Shown: positions 11,479 to 24,369, counted from the stretch's first letter. The stretch: 64,000 bases of DNA from Varroa destructor (GCF_002443255.2 NW_019211455.1:20311126-20375125), one strand, 5' to 3'. Notes: a model not told the origin generated them from the sequence alone. Numbers and translations: made by a program.

Positions 11479-14400
11479 ATGAGCAAAGGAGGCAAAAGGG
11501 GAGGGGCACATGAATATTGAAAGAGACTGAGAGAGATACAGTGGGTGAGCAGGCGAACGAGAAAAACTGTTACTGAACCAAAACCGTTTAACGGAAACAC
11601 GTCGCACCGTAAATTAGCTTCACCCAGCCTATCAAATAGTTTGGCTTCCGAGGCGGTGGACAAACGACACCTAACAGACGAATGGGGACCTTTCCCATGC
11701 GAGTGTAGACTAGCAACAACAAATTTAGCCCCCAGCCGTTGCTGAAGTTGTTTGGCAATAAAAAGAACGTTCGTTTCCACATTATAGATGTAAACGGTTA
11801 ACTATTACACGCAGTTTGTTGATGACTTCGCTATTCGTTTTTGCGAGAACGGTTTGGCTCTGGCGCAAAATGCGGGACACTGTTGTAATACCGCAAGCTA
11901 GCCGACGTACGAGATCAATTTAATACAATGACGATTTAATGATCGAGACTATATAAAGGTAGGAAAAAAAATACCGCAAGAACCCCCCAAGTAATGACCG
12001 AGGCGGGCAACTATTGGGCCAGATCAAACTAATAATAAAGTAATAATGGTGCTTAGTGAAGCGTTGACGTGAACGATTCAAGAGAGAGTGCGTGGCTGAG
12101 GGTGGGTTCCTTTCGTATTTGATAGAAAATAAGCCTCCCATATGCCGGACACACCAACAAAGGGCAAGACCACCCTTCGTACTGCTGCAACTACATAGAT
12201 ATTGAAATCCAACTTAATAATTCTTTTCTAATTCGCATGAATTATACAGCGTAACAGCATATTAACAGTTTGATTCCAAAGAAAGCCTGAATATAAATTA
12301 TACATTTTTTTTTTTTCATTACAAGGCTAGATTCTAAAAGAACTGTTTGTATAAAGACGGACACTGTTCGTCATATCACATCATTAGGGGTCCTACAATA
12401 TCGGCAATTTCACATGGCCAATCTTAGTGTCGATTTTACCTGCGCTATCCACAGATATTACCTTTTCAGTTATCTCGTAAGCGAGGTGTTTAAGGTGGTG
12501 CCGAACTAACAGCCATGATGCTTGGGTTTGAGGTTTAATTACTTTTTCACACTATCGGAGTCCTCAATAACGCAACAAACAAATTCATAGAACATTGCGA
12601 TCTTTACTGTTATCTTCCTGCTACAAATGAAAGCATACCATGACGTTTCTCATCATAACACACTAAATAGGATTTCAGCTGAGAGTTAGCTGTACCGTTT
12701 ATTATTATTCGATATACAATCACCGGAGGGCCCACACAGTTGGTACCATACCCCCTTAGTTGGGTTCTATAGCTAAACCCACTATAACCACTAATTGCGT
12801 TTGAAACAACCCAGGTCTGTATGCTATTTTGGTTGACCGTTTGGTCAAAAGACTGCTATCGTTTGCAATGCGTACGATATCAGATACTCAGAGCACCATG
12901 GTGGCATCTTCCCGAGTCTTTATGTATTGAGAGCTCTGTCCTGTCGATCAATCGATATCACATATGTATGTATGTGTGACGGTAGCCTTCATCGGCAATA
13001 TGGTACGTGTGTGTGGTGTTGTTTAAATGCCTTATTCACAACCAGTCCTAACCGGCGTCGCAGCTGGCACGACGTAAGGTTGTTGCTGAATCTTCATAGG
13101 TCTCGTTGCTATATCTTGCCGCTAACCTCATGGTAGAACTGTGTTCAACCTGCAGTCTTTCACATGTCACGGTTTTGTGCCATACAGAGGCTAATTCGAA
13201 GTATGGCACGAGTTTACTGAATACAGGTTATCAATAAATACCTGATCTACCTTTTCATGGTTTAAGGACATTGTGATTCAGGAAAAAGGGGTGACAGAGC
13301 TAACCCTTAGTAGCGTTAATCTATTTTTACCTTACCTTTTTTCGTTATCTTTTCGGAGTTCCGTATGGTAGTCATCTATTTTGAAGGCCTTTTCTCCCTA
13401 ACTTGTACAGATTTCAGATGAACCTCTCCGCTAACTTAGTCTTAAGTCACTTGCAGTGCTATCAAATAGGCATACATTTATATGAGCAGAGATCATGGGA
13501 GAATGGTGATTCCCCCTGCCGGAAACTGCCTACATTTATATTAATTTACTATTTTAAAAGTATTTTCTTTTAAATTCGCTCATTATTCTTTAAGTGCATT
13601 GCCCATCTGCGTCCGTTCATGTATTTACGAGCTTCTTTTTTTATTGTTTGCATGATCTTAGTATAGTGATCAGCCCCACATATTGTCTCAATACAGGAGG
13701 GCGTTCATACATTCGAGCCTAAATTTGTCAGATAAAAATCTATTTGTGATCCATCCAACGCAGCGCTTTAAAAATCCTCAATGTACAGCATAAGCTTAAC
13801 TTAAAAAGTCTTACATTAAATATAATAGTTCTAATATTAGCTTCTAATGTTCGGTCATGTCTGTTCTGCGGAGTATAAAAGCTGGATGGCAATAACTGCC
13901 GCTCCTAAAAAGTGGCATACATCAAAATAGCTTAGTTGTCCTATACAAGGCTCCGTCAAACCTATACTCCTTCAAGATATATAATTATCTAGAGACGTTG
14001 ACGCTTTACCCCCTTTTGATATACTTTAAATTTACTTTTAGTTAGTTCATTTGTTTATTGATTTTTATTTCAACGTTAATTTCGACAGAGTTTTCGAATC
14101 GAAGCAAAATTTTTCCTTTGGCATTGGTCCTATTTACTGCCTAAACGGCCCGATTTTCGATAAAACTGAGAATCTTTTTATTTTTTGTTTTTTTTTTATG
14201 GATTTTCATTTCGTTCAGTGAAGATCATGCTATGAAACAACAGGTGGCAAACGACCTCTCTGTATCGCATCGCGCTCACAAAACGATTTTCGTACAGCTT
14301 CAACTTTTCATCTTTCTTTATTTCTTAAAATTGCTTAAATGATAGTGTCTCACTATTTGGTTTAAAACATTTCACTATTAAGCTTGGTTTCATAGTTCGC

Positions 14401-15470
14401 CAAGTGCACAATAGTTCCTACAACTTGATCCTTGAAGTAGATAGAATAGGTGAAGACGGCGAAGAAAAAGAGTGAGTCGGCCTAAAAAGCTATTTTTAAT
14501 GGGTAGACAAACAATTATTACGGCCATCTTTTCCATCTCGAAGAGTCTTAAAAGTTCTCAAGAGCCCTCACTGTGTACGACGCACACACCATCTATATCT
14601 ACGGCATATGCCACGGTTACTATTCCAGTATATCCGAGTCCGGCAGCCTGATGGGCAAAAAAGACAGTCGTTAAAAGTACAAATTCGTTATCGTCCTATC
14701 AGTAGCAAAGTTTCACCCTTTTCTAGGTGACTGCTTGCCTCCTGGTTAACGGTTGGCTACGTTCCTGGAAGGATAATAAACTTCAGCGATCAATACGTCG
14801 ATTTTGTGGTATAAGCGAAAGACGAGCTCTCTTGAGTGAAGTGAACCATTGCGAGGCAATCAGCTAACGTTAGTCATCAATATGCGATTTGAAAAAAGGC
14901 GGGGTAGAAGAAGCTTGCTGGTTCATATCAGTTTGTATAAATTTCTTCATTCTCCTTCTCAAGTATCACTCTTGAGGAAAATTTAGAGCAACGACTAATT
15001 TTGAAAGTAAATAAGGCCATTAAGTTACAGTTGGAATCTATCAAACGATGCATAATGAATACTTAAATTTGTTATCTGTTTTTACCTTTATCTTATATTG
15101 ACGTCAATTCTTGTTGAAGTAAATAAACGGTTCCTTCAATGTATTCCGAAAGTCGGCTGAATCTAGTAGAGTATTGGAAATAGCATCAGGCTAACTTTCC
15201 CAACAAAGCAATAATTGCATTGCCATTGCTAAAGCAAACGTGTTCTCTTTAAATCTAGCACGTGATTAGCCTGCTTACCATAGTAGTTATATATCTAAAG
15301 TTTAACCTAAAATTTAACTAAGTGTTGTACTTAGCTAAAATTTCTAAATAATTCGTAGGGTTGAGCAGAATCTTTTAAGGTGAAGGAGTCAGTGAACTTA
15401 CCCCTTATTAAGCCGTCGTTTCATATCCCTTCAAATACTTTCTTTAGAACAGCCCATTTCCGACTCGCAC
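11479..15470. other. A+T-rich stretch, no gene recognised
   Basis: Apart from a 141-codon minus-strand frame at 11355-11780 that starts at GTG and overlaps the TC repeat, nothing gene-like is seen. A textbook TATAAAAG lies at 13874-13881 without a clear initiator 25-30 bases downstream. The 13.1-15.4 kb part is notably empty, with no frame of 60 codons on either strand. Confidence 0.6.
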
Positions 15471-15471
15471 A

Positions 15472-15903
15472 ATGCTGCTGTTCATAGTAGCGTCACCAAG
15501 ATGTCCGCTGCTTTTTTCTCTCCAACGGTACATATCCGGAATTAGCGTACGTTACCACGTGATGAAGTCTTGGTTGCCCTATCGTCGAAGCGTTCCTACT
15601 GTGATTTCTTTTTGTCCGAGTCCGCCTTCACGCACAATGCCAACATTGCCTCTGCGCGACGTAACTACGTTTTTATCCGACATTTCTATGCGCGCCGTGG
15701 ACACTTGGCAAGAACAACTAACCGACCAGAGTAAGTTTCCTGTCTACCAGGAAGTAGCATACGTCTGCATACTTTTCGTCCTACTCAACGTCGCTACTAT
15801 TAACCGCCGCTACCATCAGTTCCTTCCTACTTCTGCTGCCTCGCTTGCTACGTTTTCTACTCGTCCTGCTGCTGCTGCGACGTCCCCGCTGGCACTGGAT
15901 TGA
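15472..15903 (+). CDS. Uncertain open reading frame, 143 aa
   Basis: The longest ATG-started frame in the window. The protein starts with a hydrophobic stretch (MLLFIVASPRCPLLF) that could act as a signal sequence, and ends in an Ala/Ser/Thr/Pro-rich tail made by a CTG repeat at 15866-15878. I recognise no domain. About one frame this long is expected by chance. The plus strand here is pyrimidine-rich, which lowers stop frequency, and the opposite strand carries an overlapping 90-codon frame (15816-16088), so at most one of the two is real. Confidence 0.15.
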   Translation: MLLFIVASPRCPLLFSLQRYISGISVRYHVMKSWLPYRRSVPTVISFCPSPPSRTMPTLPLRDVTTFLSDISMRAVDTWQEQLTDQSKFPVYQEVAYVCILFVLLNVATINRRYHQFLPTSAASLATFSTRPAAAATSPLALD

Positions 15904-16088
15904 TGCTGTTTCCTCTGCGAGTACGGGGTTCCAACAGTCCGACACCGTCTAGTCTCCAGCCGGTTGCTATAAACTGATCCGCGTTCAGATGCGAACCTGA
16001 ATTGCCCACCGTCACCCATCGTTTTCACGCTGCCAGCGCGCTTCTTCAAGCTGTTTTTATGTCCCGCCACATTTCTGTCTCTGTTCAT
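15816..16088 (-). CDS. Uncertain open reading frame, 90 aa
   Basis: Minus-strand frame from ATG 16088 to a stop at 15816. The product is hydrophilic and Arg/Ser/Gly/Lys-rich with an Ala run (AAAAG) encoded by GCA repeats; it looks disordered and no domain is recognised. The start context is weak (C at -3). It overlaps the 143-codon plus-strand frame and shares its compositional explanation. Confidence 0.12.
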   Translation of the reverse strand: MNRDRNVAGHKNSLKKRAGSVKTMGDGGQFRFASERGSVYSNRLETRRCRTVGTPYSQRKQHQSSASGDVAAAAGRVENVASEAAEVGRN

Positions 16089-16420
16089 TCGCCTTGGCAC
16101 GATTCAGTCGCGTGCTTTCGACATACGCCGTTCTCCCTCAGGTGCTCTCCCTCGCTTGGGGCGTACGTTGTCTACGCGCGGTCTTTTCGTTTCTTCGTAA
16201 TTTCAGCAAAGTGGCACACAAAGCAGGTTGAGATGAAGACTCCGCTCATGGGCACGCCTTTTCCCTGCCTCAGCGCTTTAGCATTTCAGCCACTGCCTTA
16301 CTCCATACACAGAAGATGTACACACCCTTTTGTAAGCCGTTGCTCTCTTTCTCGTTCACTGACTCACGTCCCCTTAGAAATGGCTACTTTTCCGCTATCT
16401 TCTGCCTTCCTTTAATCCAC

Positions 16421-19400
16421 TAGCCATAGAAGTCTTTACAAGGAACCTGAACGAAAGACGATAGACGGAAACGTCGTTTTGCATTTGGGAATTTCTGAAC
16501 GTTTCGGCTACGAGACAGTGAACAGTAGCGCTGTCTGAAATTGCGGCATTTCTCTGTAGAAACAACGCTCTCTGAAAAACCACCAACCGTCAGGACGCGG
16601 AGATTGCCACAGGAGCTATCTTTTTCGGCGCGTTGCCATAGATATGTGGACTATATGTGATAGTGGTAAATTCGTATTTCGAGATAGATCGTTGGCTACA
16701 TAGGGTAATTTCCATGTCTATCCGTATAGGAAAATATAATTAGCTATAGATTTGGTAAAAGAATGGGACGCGTACATTTTTATGCACGCTAGGCTTTCGT
16801 GTTGCCCATTTTGGCAGAGGCAGGATGTACTAAATAGATCTATAGGGTCAGTGTTGATACTCACTTAGTATTACGATATTATAACAATATTAACTGTTAA
16901 AACCAACATGTAAGTGTTTATAGTGGTGAACGAGCTTGGTCGACAAATCTCTTGCAATACGCTCCAACGACAGGTTCCTCTCATCTGTATGCGTACTACT
17001 CTAAAACGCGGCGTTATATGGTGTTTACTTCGAACGCTCTCTTCACGTCGACGTGAGGTGGATTTAGTGCATTGCAACGGATCATAGGGGCGAAAGATCA
17101 TGCATTCTTATTATTAGGCTCCCTTGAAAAAGCATTCATTATCATTTTATCGACACAAATTTCGCTTGAACGGTCGTATGAGCAACATATGATGCATTTT
17201 TTGTTTATTATCACGGTAATAATAATAAGATATTACAAGTTAAAATATGAGATTATATTTAAAAATGGCACGACTCTCTATTTTACGATGATGCATGGGT
17301 TGTCTTTGGTTTTGTGATATCATCTCGATATTCGAGAACTAAATACTTCATTATTGCTGTCAGGGAACCAGCAGTGCTTGCATCTGTTTTTTGAGTAAGA
17401 AACAATATTGGAGAGCATTGGCTCACTGATTACGACCTGTCTAGGGCATTTTGTGTGGCTGTACAGGATCGCGTCCTCTCATCAGTAGGCGCCCATGTAG
17501 GCCGAACGCAACGATTGAAACAGTCAAATATGCCACTTAGCACTGAACGTTTATATATATGCATGTTGAATGTCAATCGAGGGAATAATAACAGCCGTTT
17601 GCTGACAGCTGACTAAGAGTAGCATGTTATTAAAAAAAATTGGCCGATCAAAAAAGAGACAGCCATTCATCAGCCCCCTGTATAGAGTTAACGGATCATT
17701 GAATTTTCCAACCGGTCGAGTCGATGACAAATAAGTCTAGCATCTGTTGGGTGACGCGATAATTCAGAAATTTCGTTTTTGAGTTCGATATTTTCGTGTA
17801 AGTTTTTCAGTATTCGTGTTCGCAAACCACTGAGAGGTAGCTCCCAATCGAAAAAAAAGGCTATTGAACTACTTTAACGGTAAGTTATTTCATCAGTTCA
17901 GTAAAATGGTATGACTTTGTCCTAATAAAAGTAGTCGTGTCGCAGAAATGTTTGCGAGGCTTTTTTTTTTTTACTTTTTTTAGCTAGAATTAGGCAAGTC
18001 AATGCACACATGAAATTACCCATCAAACAACTTATGTGTAATCGCGACTATCGCAGTAAATAAAATTTCACTCGTAAGCCATTTGACTTCACGCTTATAA
18101 TGATACGGCACGCAGCTAAGGACGTTACGTTTGTCACGTCTCCCTGAGGCGCAGCTTAAATTTCTTTCGAAAATTAGCAATTCGTTTACCATTTTTACAT
18201 CGTCGAAAGCAGTCAGACGTTTTTCGATTCGGTCGTTCTAACTAGGAAAACAACTAGCACAACCCATCCAATTGGTCCCTGTCTTCGTTCGTTTTTTAAC
18301 AATGAGCGCTATTCCTGCGACAAATCCTGCTATTGTAGCTACACTTTTGGTTACCAAGCAGAATGCTTACTTGGCAGATAGGTAGGATACAGTATATTGA
18401 CTTGACAGGGGGGACGGCGGCCGAAAAGGCCACCGGCCGTCAGATAATAACGAGCGGCTTACGTTAAGCAGACACCGCCTGGTAGGTCGCTCTTAGCTCA
18501 CCGGCCAACTTGGCTATCCGACAAGATCTACTCGGTGGATGGAAGACAGTAGAACTTAGATAACGAAGAAAGCTTGACAAGGAGAAGCAATGCCTACCAG
18601 TTCAACTCCGTTGTCTGTGGCGTCGTCGTGCCGTCAGAATGGCGTACGTGACCACATTGCAAAGCTCATTTCGGTAGAGGCTCAGTACATTCGTTGCTGG
18701 CTCCAACTGTGCAGAATAAGAAGCCTGGGTTAGAAGGCTCAAAGAACGGCCAACTTTCATCGGCAGGAGTCAAAGGAGAGGACACCGTAGACAACCAACT
18801 GACCATCGTTCAGTTAGAATATAATCGAAAGAATAGCTCAAACGCTATCTATAGGGCTTACAAGACGTCAATGATTTTGATTTTCTGTTCGCTTCAAGTG
18901 AACGAAATAGCGCTAACGATAATGTCTCACTTATTTACGGAAAACTATAACCGTTTCGTCAACGTACGGCTCGTTATTTCGCTCGTGAAACTTTACTCGC
19001 GTAAAATAGCGCTGGACAAGAGTAAAGCTGCTCTTTCAAAAATAATCCAATGAACCGATTTAGATTATTGGATATATTGGATAAGATCGTTGATTCAAAC
19101 TATTTGTTGTGGTGATCGTTTGAACAAAACGATTGAATCTGTTCCACAGCGAAATATTAGATTGTACGTCACCTTTGGGACGAAGCATGTCTGCTTATTT
19201 GTATATCTGTATACTACTAAAATATTTGGCCTGTGATTTTCATTTTCGACGAAAAAGTAGCTCAGCCGCAACCTAAGACCGTCAACGTCGTACACTGCTA
19301 CGCTGTGCTGACCTAACCCCTTCGTTGGTAAATGCACGAGCTCCTACGAGCGGCGTTTCGTAATGGTGCCAGACGTTATCTAGACACTAGCTATGATGAG

Positions 19401-19679
19401 GCCGTACGGGCAAAATGGCGGCATTTTTTGCCAACCGAACGGAGTTCGAGCATAGCGTTGCCGTGTATTCTTCACTTTCCATCCGCATGGCACCGTTCTT
19501 ACCCGTTTCGCCATAGTTACGCTAAGCTTATGTCCGTTCACAGCTCGTACAGGGTCGAGGCCAAGCTCATTATATGGCCGTCTTTTTATCCTGTCTAAAT
19601 GGCAGACCCAGTCACTCTGTTGTCTGGGCCAGTACCTCGTTAACGTATAACTGTGACCTGATTCCCCAAGCGAGCCGAG
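16421..19679. other. A+T-rich stretch, no gene recognised
   Basis: No recognisable gene. A T-rich run lies at 17960-17983 and a G+C-rich hairpin at 18414-18440. The 18.69-19.05 kb plus-strand frame (119 codons) starts at TTG and has no ATG for half its length, so it is not called. Confidence 0.55.
18414..18440. repeat. G+C-rich interrupted inverted repeat
   Basis: ACGGC plus GGCC on the left can pair with GGCC plus GCCGT on the right around a GAAAA loop, with four unpaired bases (ACCG) on the right side. It sits in a locally G+C-rich patch. The outer ACGGC...GGCCGT boundary resembles that of the near-palindrome at 10945-10964. Possible hairpin; function unknown. Confidence 0.5.
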
Positions 19680-19730
19680 AGCCGGAATTTATTTAAATCC
19701 GGAACCCGGAAAAGCCGGAAATCATTTAAA
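19680..19730. promoter_or_regulatory. Four CCGGAA motifs in 39 bp (ETS-core-like cluster)
   Basis: CCGGAA occurs at 19682, 19699, 19706 and 19715, all in the same orientation. The module AGCCGGAATTTATTTAAA (19680-19697) recurs as AGCCGGAAATCATTTAAA (19713-19730) with 16 of 18 identical bases. CCGGAA is the preferred core of ETS-domain transcription factors, so a same-orientation cluster can be a regulatory element. It could equally be a short degenerate tandem duplication; the two readings are compatible. No gene nearby helps to choose. Confidence 0.4.
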
Positions 19731-21650
19731 AGAAACACGATGATGCTGAAATTCGCCGTAATGTAGCTGCCTTAGAAGTCAAATTTTTTTTCTCGAGCTT
19801 TAACAGAAACTCTCCTATACAGATTGTTGGCTACGATATTCCACGAACAAATATAAAAAAAAAGATAGGTTTTCATTGGATATTTTTGGTTCAGTGCTAC
19901 GTATACCTAAAACGAAGAATATTTGAAGGTGGGACATTTCCCCGTAGTTTAGTTAAGTAGATAATAAAATCTTACATAAAAATATTCTATACTTTGCAAC
20001 ACAATCTATGTTCGGTCAGGAAGGAACGACATTTCGGCTTTACGCACGTAGCCGGAAACGATCCCTATGTATCTACTTCCCTACTGTATCCGTATGTACC
20101 CCCCTATGTATCAGCGGGGTGCGACTTGAGAAAGCTTTCAGTAGATGCTGAACGGATAATTTCTGATATTTCTCGCGCAACACCGGGCACGATGGAGCAA
20201 CGTCGATACACACACCTTCTCCCCTGCAGGGTCGGGTGCCCAGTAATACTAAGATCTACATATCGGTCGTGATATTAGCACGCGTTATGACAACGGATTA
20301 GATGATAAGATAATATGAAGACTACCTCAATATTTTTAGAAGCGAAATGTGGACTTCGATTTGCTGAGAAATACAATATATTTATGTTTCATGAGGTTTA
20401 GTATACAGGATTCAACTATTGCGTAAAGCGTACTTTTCTCATTGGAGCTATGTTCTTTATAAGTACATTCCCAAACAGGGACTTCATATAATAAGGATCT
20501 TAATGGTCTTTTCACGAAATCAAAATAGCATGTACTTCCTCACGTTGAACGCGCACGATTTAAGAGGGTGCCGCAAAGAAACGTTCTTAAAATATTTCTG
20601 TAATACGTGCGTTTTTGTAGCTAAGATACTGTACTTCAAAACTATTTTTATTGTCTCATACCGTAAATATTCAGCTACGAGCAGCCGTTGACTTGGATCC
20701 ATGATCGCCGATGCCAGGAGATGTTGTATGACCTCATCTCGGGGAGACCTGTTGTAAAAGTCACAGCCTCAAATCGATAGAAGGTTTCTATAGTCTCTCT
20801 GATTCTAATTCTGGCAGTATATATTTGACGAGCTTATAGCGAGAAAACTTGCTGATCTTTTAACATTCAAGCACAAAGTTGCAGTTAATGCTGTTGAACA
20901 TTTTGATGCTTCCAATACTTCGTTTTATCCAGGCCCTAAAGCCTATTAGGCTGTTATGAGTAAGCCTTAGTTTACAGTTGTAGAATATACTATACGCAAG
21001 CGGGTGCACCGTGTTAACCATTTGGGCTTGAGCTTATAGTTGTATTCACTTGAATAGATCTGACTACCATCTTTGAACTCTGTCAGTAATGTATTCATTT
21101 TACGTTGTTCCATAACTTTGTTTTTTTTCTTTCTATTAATTGAAATAATAAGTAAGCAATAGGTAAGGTTAGTGATAAACTTCTTCTGATCAATCTTACG
21201 CCTATTTCGGGAGTCCCTTCAAATGGAGACTGCTGCAAATACATAGATATAGATATAGAAAAGTGTCGAAACTCATGGTCTATGTTGCTGCAGACAGCAG
21301 TTTATTCAATTCATTAATTGTAATAATTTTGATTGACTAGGCCCATAATGGAAATTAATCTATTTTTTTTTGCGATATAATTGCAATTTGTGTCAGAGTA
21401 AGCTGCTATAGCATAGTGAAACTCGGGTATACGAATCTCTGTGCCTTTTCCAATTAGGACTGGTAAAGGGTAATAAGTTAATGTGCAAAATCCATGGCTT
21501 TTTTGTATGTTTTTTTTATAGTTGAGTGTTTATTAGAAGCGATACATCGCCGCTCTCGCAAAAGCTATTTCAGTCAGTGTTTTTCATCTGAAAAGAGCGT
21601 CCTCAAAACAGTGAACTAGTTATATATATAAAGTATCAGCTACAACTCTT
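19731..21650. other. A+T-rich stretch, no gene recognised
   Basis: Several frames of 60-92 codons on both strands overlap one another between 19.99 and 20.70 kb and match nothing known. The rest shows no signal beyond short A/T runs. Confidence 0.55.
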
Positions 21651-21682
21651 ATATATATATATATATATATATGCATGCATGC
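21651..21682. repeat. Compound microsatellite (AT)11 (GCAT)n
   Basis: Eleven AT units run directly into GCATGCATGC. The AT-to-ATGC switch is a typical compound tract. An imperfect TA tract also lies about 25 bases upstream (21620-21630). Confidence 0.95.
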
Positions 21683-23426
21683 GTCAAAAGCTTCAAAGTA
21701 AGTACTACTTGTAGGGCTTTGCCAATAGCAAGTAGAAATGAAATACTTATTTATGGAGTTATACAGATTTCGAGTATTTTTTTCCCAAAGCATTTTGCCT
21801 AGCATTTTTCTCAGCAGTTTTTTGCTTGTAAGATACTAGCGTGTTCCGAAAAAACCATATAGATGGTGCATATGCAGATATGCGTCGAGTATGTTTGAAC
21901 GTGCGTAAAGGGATAAATCGATCTAGGAGTTCAGGGCTAGATCGAAGATTTGCCTTTTGCATCGAATACAGAAAACGTCGACTAGCAACAGTATATAGCT
22001 CGTTAGCGGAAGCAGTGAAGGTAAGATCCTCTTCGGGTTGGTCTGCTGCGATCCCCCGGTTGGATTGCTATCAAGGTTGCACCCCGTAAAAGACCGTTGT
22101 GGCACTCCTTAAAACGAAGTTTTTTTTTTGATATACTGTGATGCCAGAGTCTCCTGTTGTTTTGAATATTATTTTGCTGGGCCTTACATGGTTGAGATTT
22201 GTCCTTTTTTTAGAAATTTGAGGGTTAATATTCAATAAATTCTGTGGTTACTAAAGTCCATTTAGCATGGTAGTATAAAGTGAAAGCGTTTGTCAGTTAA
22301 ATTACCCACTAATCCTTTCTCTTTTCATTTGTTTCTGAGTTTTTTAATGGTAGTTTGCTAGCTTGGCAACCGATTTGACTTTCAGAATCAAGGTCTAATG
22401 GTTACGCAGACAAAAGTGCCTATATGCTTCCTTAAGCTGTGCTTGAACGATTTCTGAGTTTCTCTCAGTTTCTTTACAAGTGTCCAGTTGAGGTAGATTC
22501 TTTTAAAATGGAAGAAAAAACCCAAAAATAATTTGAAGTGAGCAATGGTATTTCTCACGTGATAGTGGATAACGTATAAGCTCGGAAATGTTAGGTATAC
22601 GTTCTGGTGTGAGTTCGAATTTGGACAAATAGACACTTCTTGCGGTGCGAAAAGCGATTAGTGTGATAGAACGCGTAAAGGAAATGCCGAACGTAAAACT
22701 CGAAACTTTAAGCGGGTGAGGTACTTAACACTTTTAAATTACATTTACATGGAGGAATCCATTGTGAAATCTAAGGCAGTATTATCTTGGATAAGGTGTC
22801 GTCTTGAAAACAGGTCAGTTCAGGTTCTTTCGAACTTCTTCAATTATAAGTCTGAGAAGGACTACTAAACATCTTACAGTCTTACACAAAACTGCTTAAT
22901 ACTCATATAGTACAACATCGTCTACTTAATAAGTTTTTCAAACTAAGCATATAATGTGATAATATCTAGAATTTCCGTGATCCCCTTTTGTGTCCGCCAA
23001 GCTACGCCGGTTCCATCCAAGCATCGAGTTATAGTTCCGCACGCAACTTAAGTTTATTTCTAGATAGATATTATTACCTGCACGAAATGGTAATAATAAC
23101 ATTACATATCTTCTTTAAATACATTAAACAAATATAGTCGTTCACAGAGATTCCGCTATCGTCATTTCCTTCCGGTATATAGCACAATGATTAGCCAAGT
23201 AAAAAAAAAAACGTTATAACATTCTATTTAGGACTAAATGATCGTATTAACTATAAATCATAGTATTTTTGTTAGAATCATAAATGTAGCATAATTGTGG
23301 ATGCATTAAAGTGAATTTTTAGTGAACTATGCGTAAGGTAGTACGATCGTTAGTGAAGATGAGGATACAAAAGTTAAAATCTTCGTCAGCTTGTCAGCTA
23401 ACGAAAAGATCCTGTAACACCGCTGA
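21683..23426. other. A+T-rich stretch, no gene recognised
   Basis: No supportable gene. Complementary frames at 21.76-22.11 kb overlap on both strands and are short. A let-7-like 8-mer at 22485-22492 was considered and rejected. Confidence 0.55.
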
Positions 23427-23849
23427 ATGGCGGTTCCTTCATCGTATCTTTTTGACGTGAGCACGAGATTGCTCGTCGTATATGGAGCTCGTTTTCTGTC
23501 CTCCAAACTATACGAGAGTTGTACTGGCTTCGTACCGATTTCTAACTTCCATTTCCCCTTCTTGCCTCGTTTTCTTGTCGTTCAACGCCATTTCTTGATG
23601 TCGCCTCGTTGCACAAACAAGGACAGGCCTGGGGACGTTTATTTCGTAATATCCCATTTGCTCGAACAACACTTTAAGGATAAATTTATTTCAAAAAAAT
23701 ATTTCTGGGCACTCATTAGATACCGACAGGAAAATGTGGGGAGGCCGCTGGAGATGCAATGCGTACATTTAAAGGTGCCCGAATTTTATTTTTTCGTGTG
23801 TACCGGCAAAGTTCTCGTGGTTTCTTCGTGTTGCGTCCTGAAAACTTAG
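23427..23849 (+). CDS. Uncertain open reading frame, 140 aa
   Basis: ATG 23427 with G at +4 but T at -3. The N-terminal half is hydrophobic and aromatic-rich (a stretch around residues 36-56 is mostly Phe/Leu/Pro/Val). The middle is more charged (residues about 62-100, with NKDRPGD and EQHFKDKF), and the C-terminus is Cys/Val-rich. No domain is recognised and no flanking splice sites stand out. The length is at chance level, so this is weak. Confidence 0.15.
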   Translation: MAVPSSYLFDVSTRLLVVYGARFLSSKLYESCTGFVPISNFHFPFLPRFLVVQRHFLMSPRCTNKDRPGDVYFVISHLLEQHFKDKFISKKYFWALIRYRQENVGRPLEMQCVHLKVPEFYFFVCTGKVLVVSSCCVLKT

Positions 23850-24349
23850 GGCCGCAGCACCGTGTCCCATCTTTTAACTAGGATTGGCTCGATCCAGTTT
23901 CTCGACTCGATATGTTTTTCCTACTAACGTTCTACGTCGTGACGTTGAGACGGACTTTCGAAACAATGTCCTAAGGTTATCTTTGTAGAAAGAATAGCTA
24001 TATGGCTGATATATGGTAATATGTATATTACAGATTTCACGCATTTCTTTTTCATCATACAACATACAATTACGCATCATAATGGAATTATTTTGCACGC
24101 TGCCTTCTAATTTGGTTTCGTGGAGTGTTCCCATATATCTTACCTATGACTCCATCACGCCATGTTCCGGCTGTTTTGATGGCGTACAATCTAGCAACGC
24201 ATTGTGTCATTGCCATCGTCGTATGCCGCCACCGTGAGACTATCGACATTTCAAATCAAGTAAAGCCATTGAGGGTTTAAAGCCGTTTCAATGGTTGCCA
24301 CATGTATCTCTTTCTTCCCAAACGCGCGAATCACTAGTTAACGCTCAAC
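23850..24349. other. No gene recognised
   Basis: Only short overlapping frames on both strands; nothing recognisable. Confidence 0.5.
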
Positions 24350-24369
24350 GTATGTATGTATGTATGTAT
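24350..24369. repeat. (GTAT)5 microsatellite
   Basis: Five uninterrupted GTAT units. A 132-codon plus-strand frame (24360-24758) takes its ATG from inside this repeat and shows no recognisable domain; it was not called. Confidence 0.95.

Larger units (their letters stand above)
15470..16420. other. Pyrimidine-rich compositional domain
   Basis: The plus strand is about two-thirds C+T here (40 of 60 bases in the row starting 16081) and more G+C-rich than its surroundings. The bias makes long frames easy on both strands: 15472-15903 and 16002-16415 (TTG start) on plus, 15816-16088 on minus. Minus-strand peptides come out Arg/Ser/Gly/Lys-rich, as purine-rich DNA always gives. This could be a coding or untranslated exon region of a minus-strand gene, or simply a compositional patch. 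Confidence 0.5.

Noticed and set aside
11132..11513. Overlapping frames on both strands through the CATA and TC repeats
   Set aside because: Their length depends on the microsatellites, which contain no stop codons in these registers.
13874..13881. TATA box TATAAAAG (also TATAAAAAG near 60084)
   Set aside because: No initiator at the expected distance and no downstream gene; several such octamers are expected by chance in A+T-rich DNA.
22485..22512. let-7-like start TGAGGTAG
   Set aside because: The match ends after eight bases and no hairpin partner is visible.
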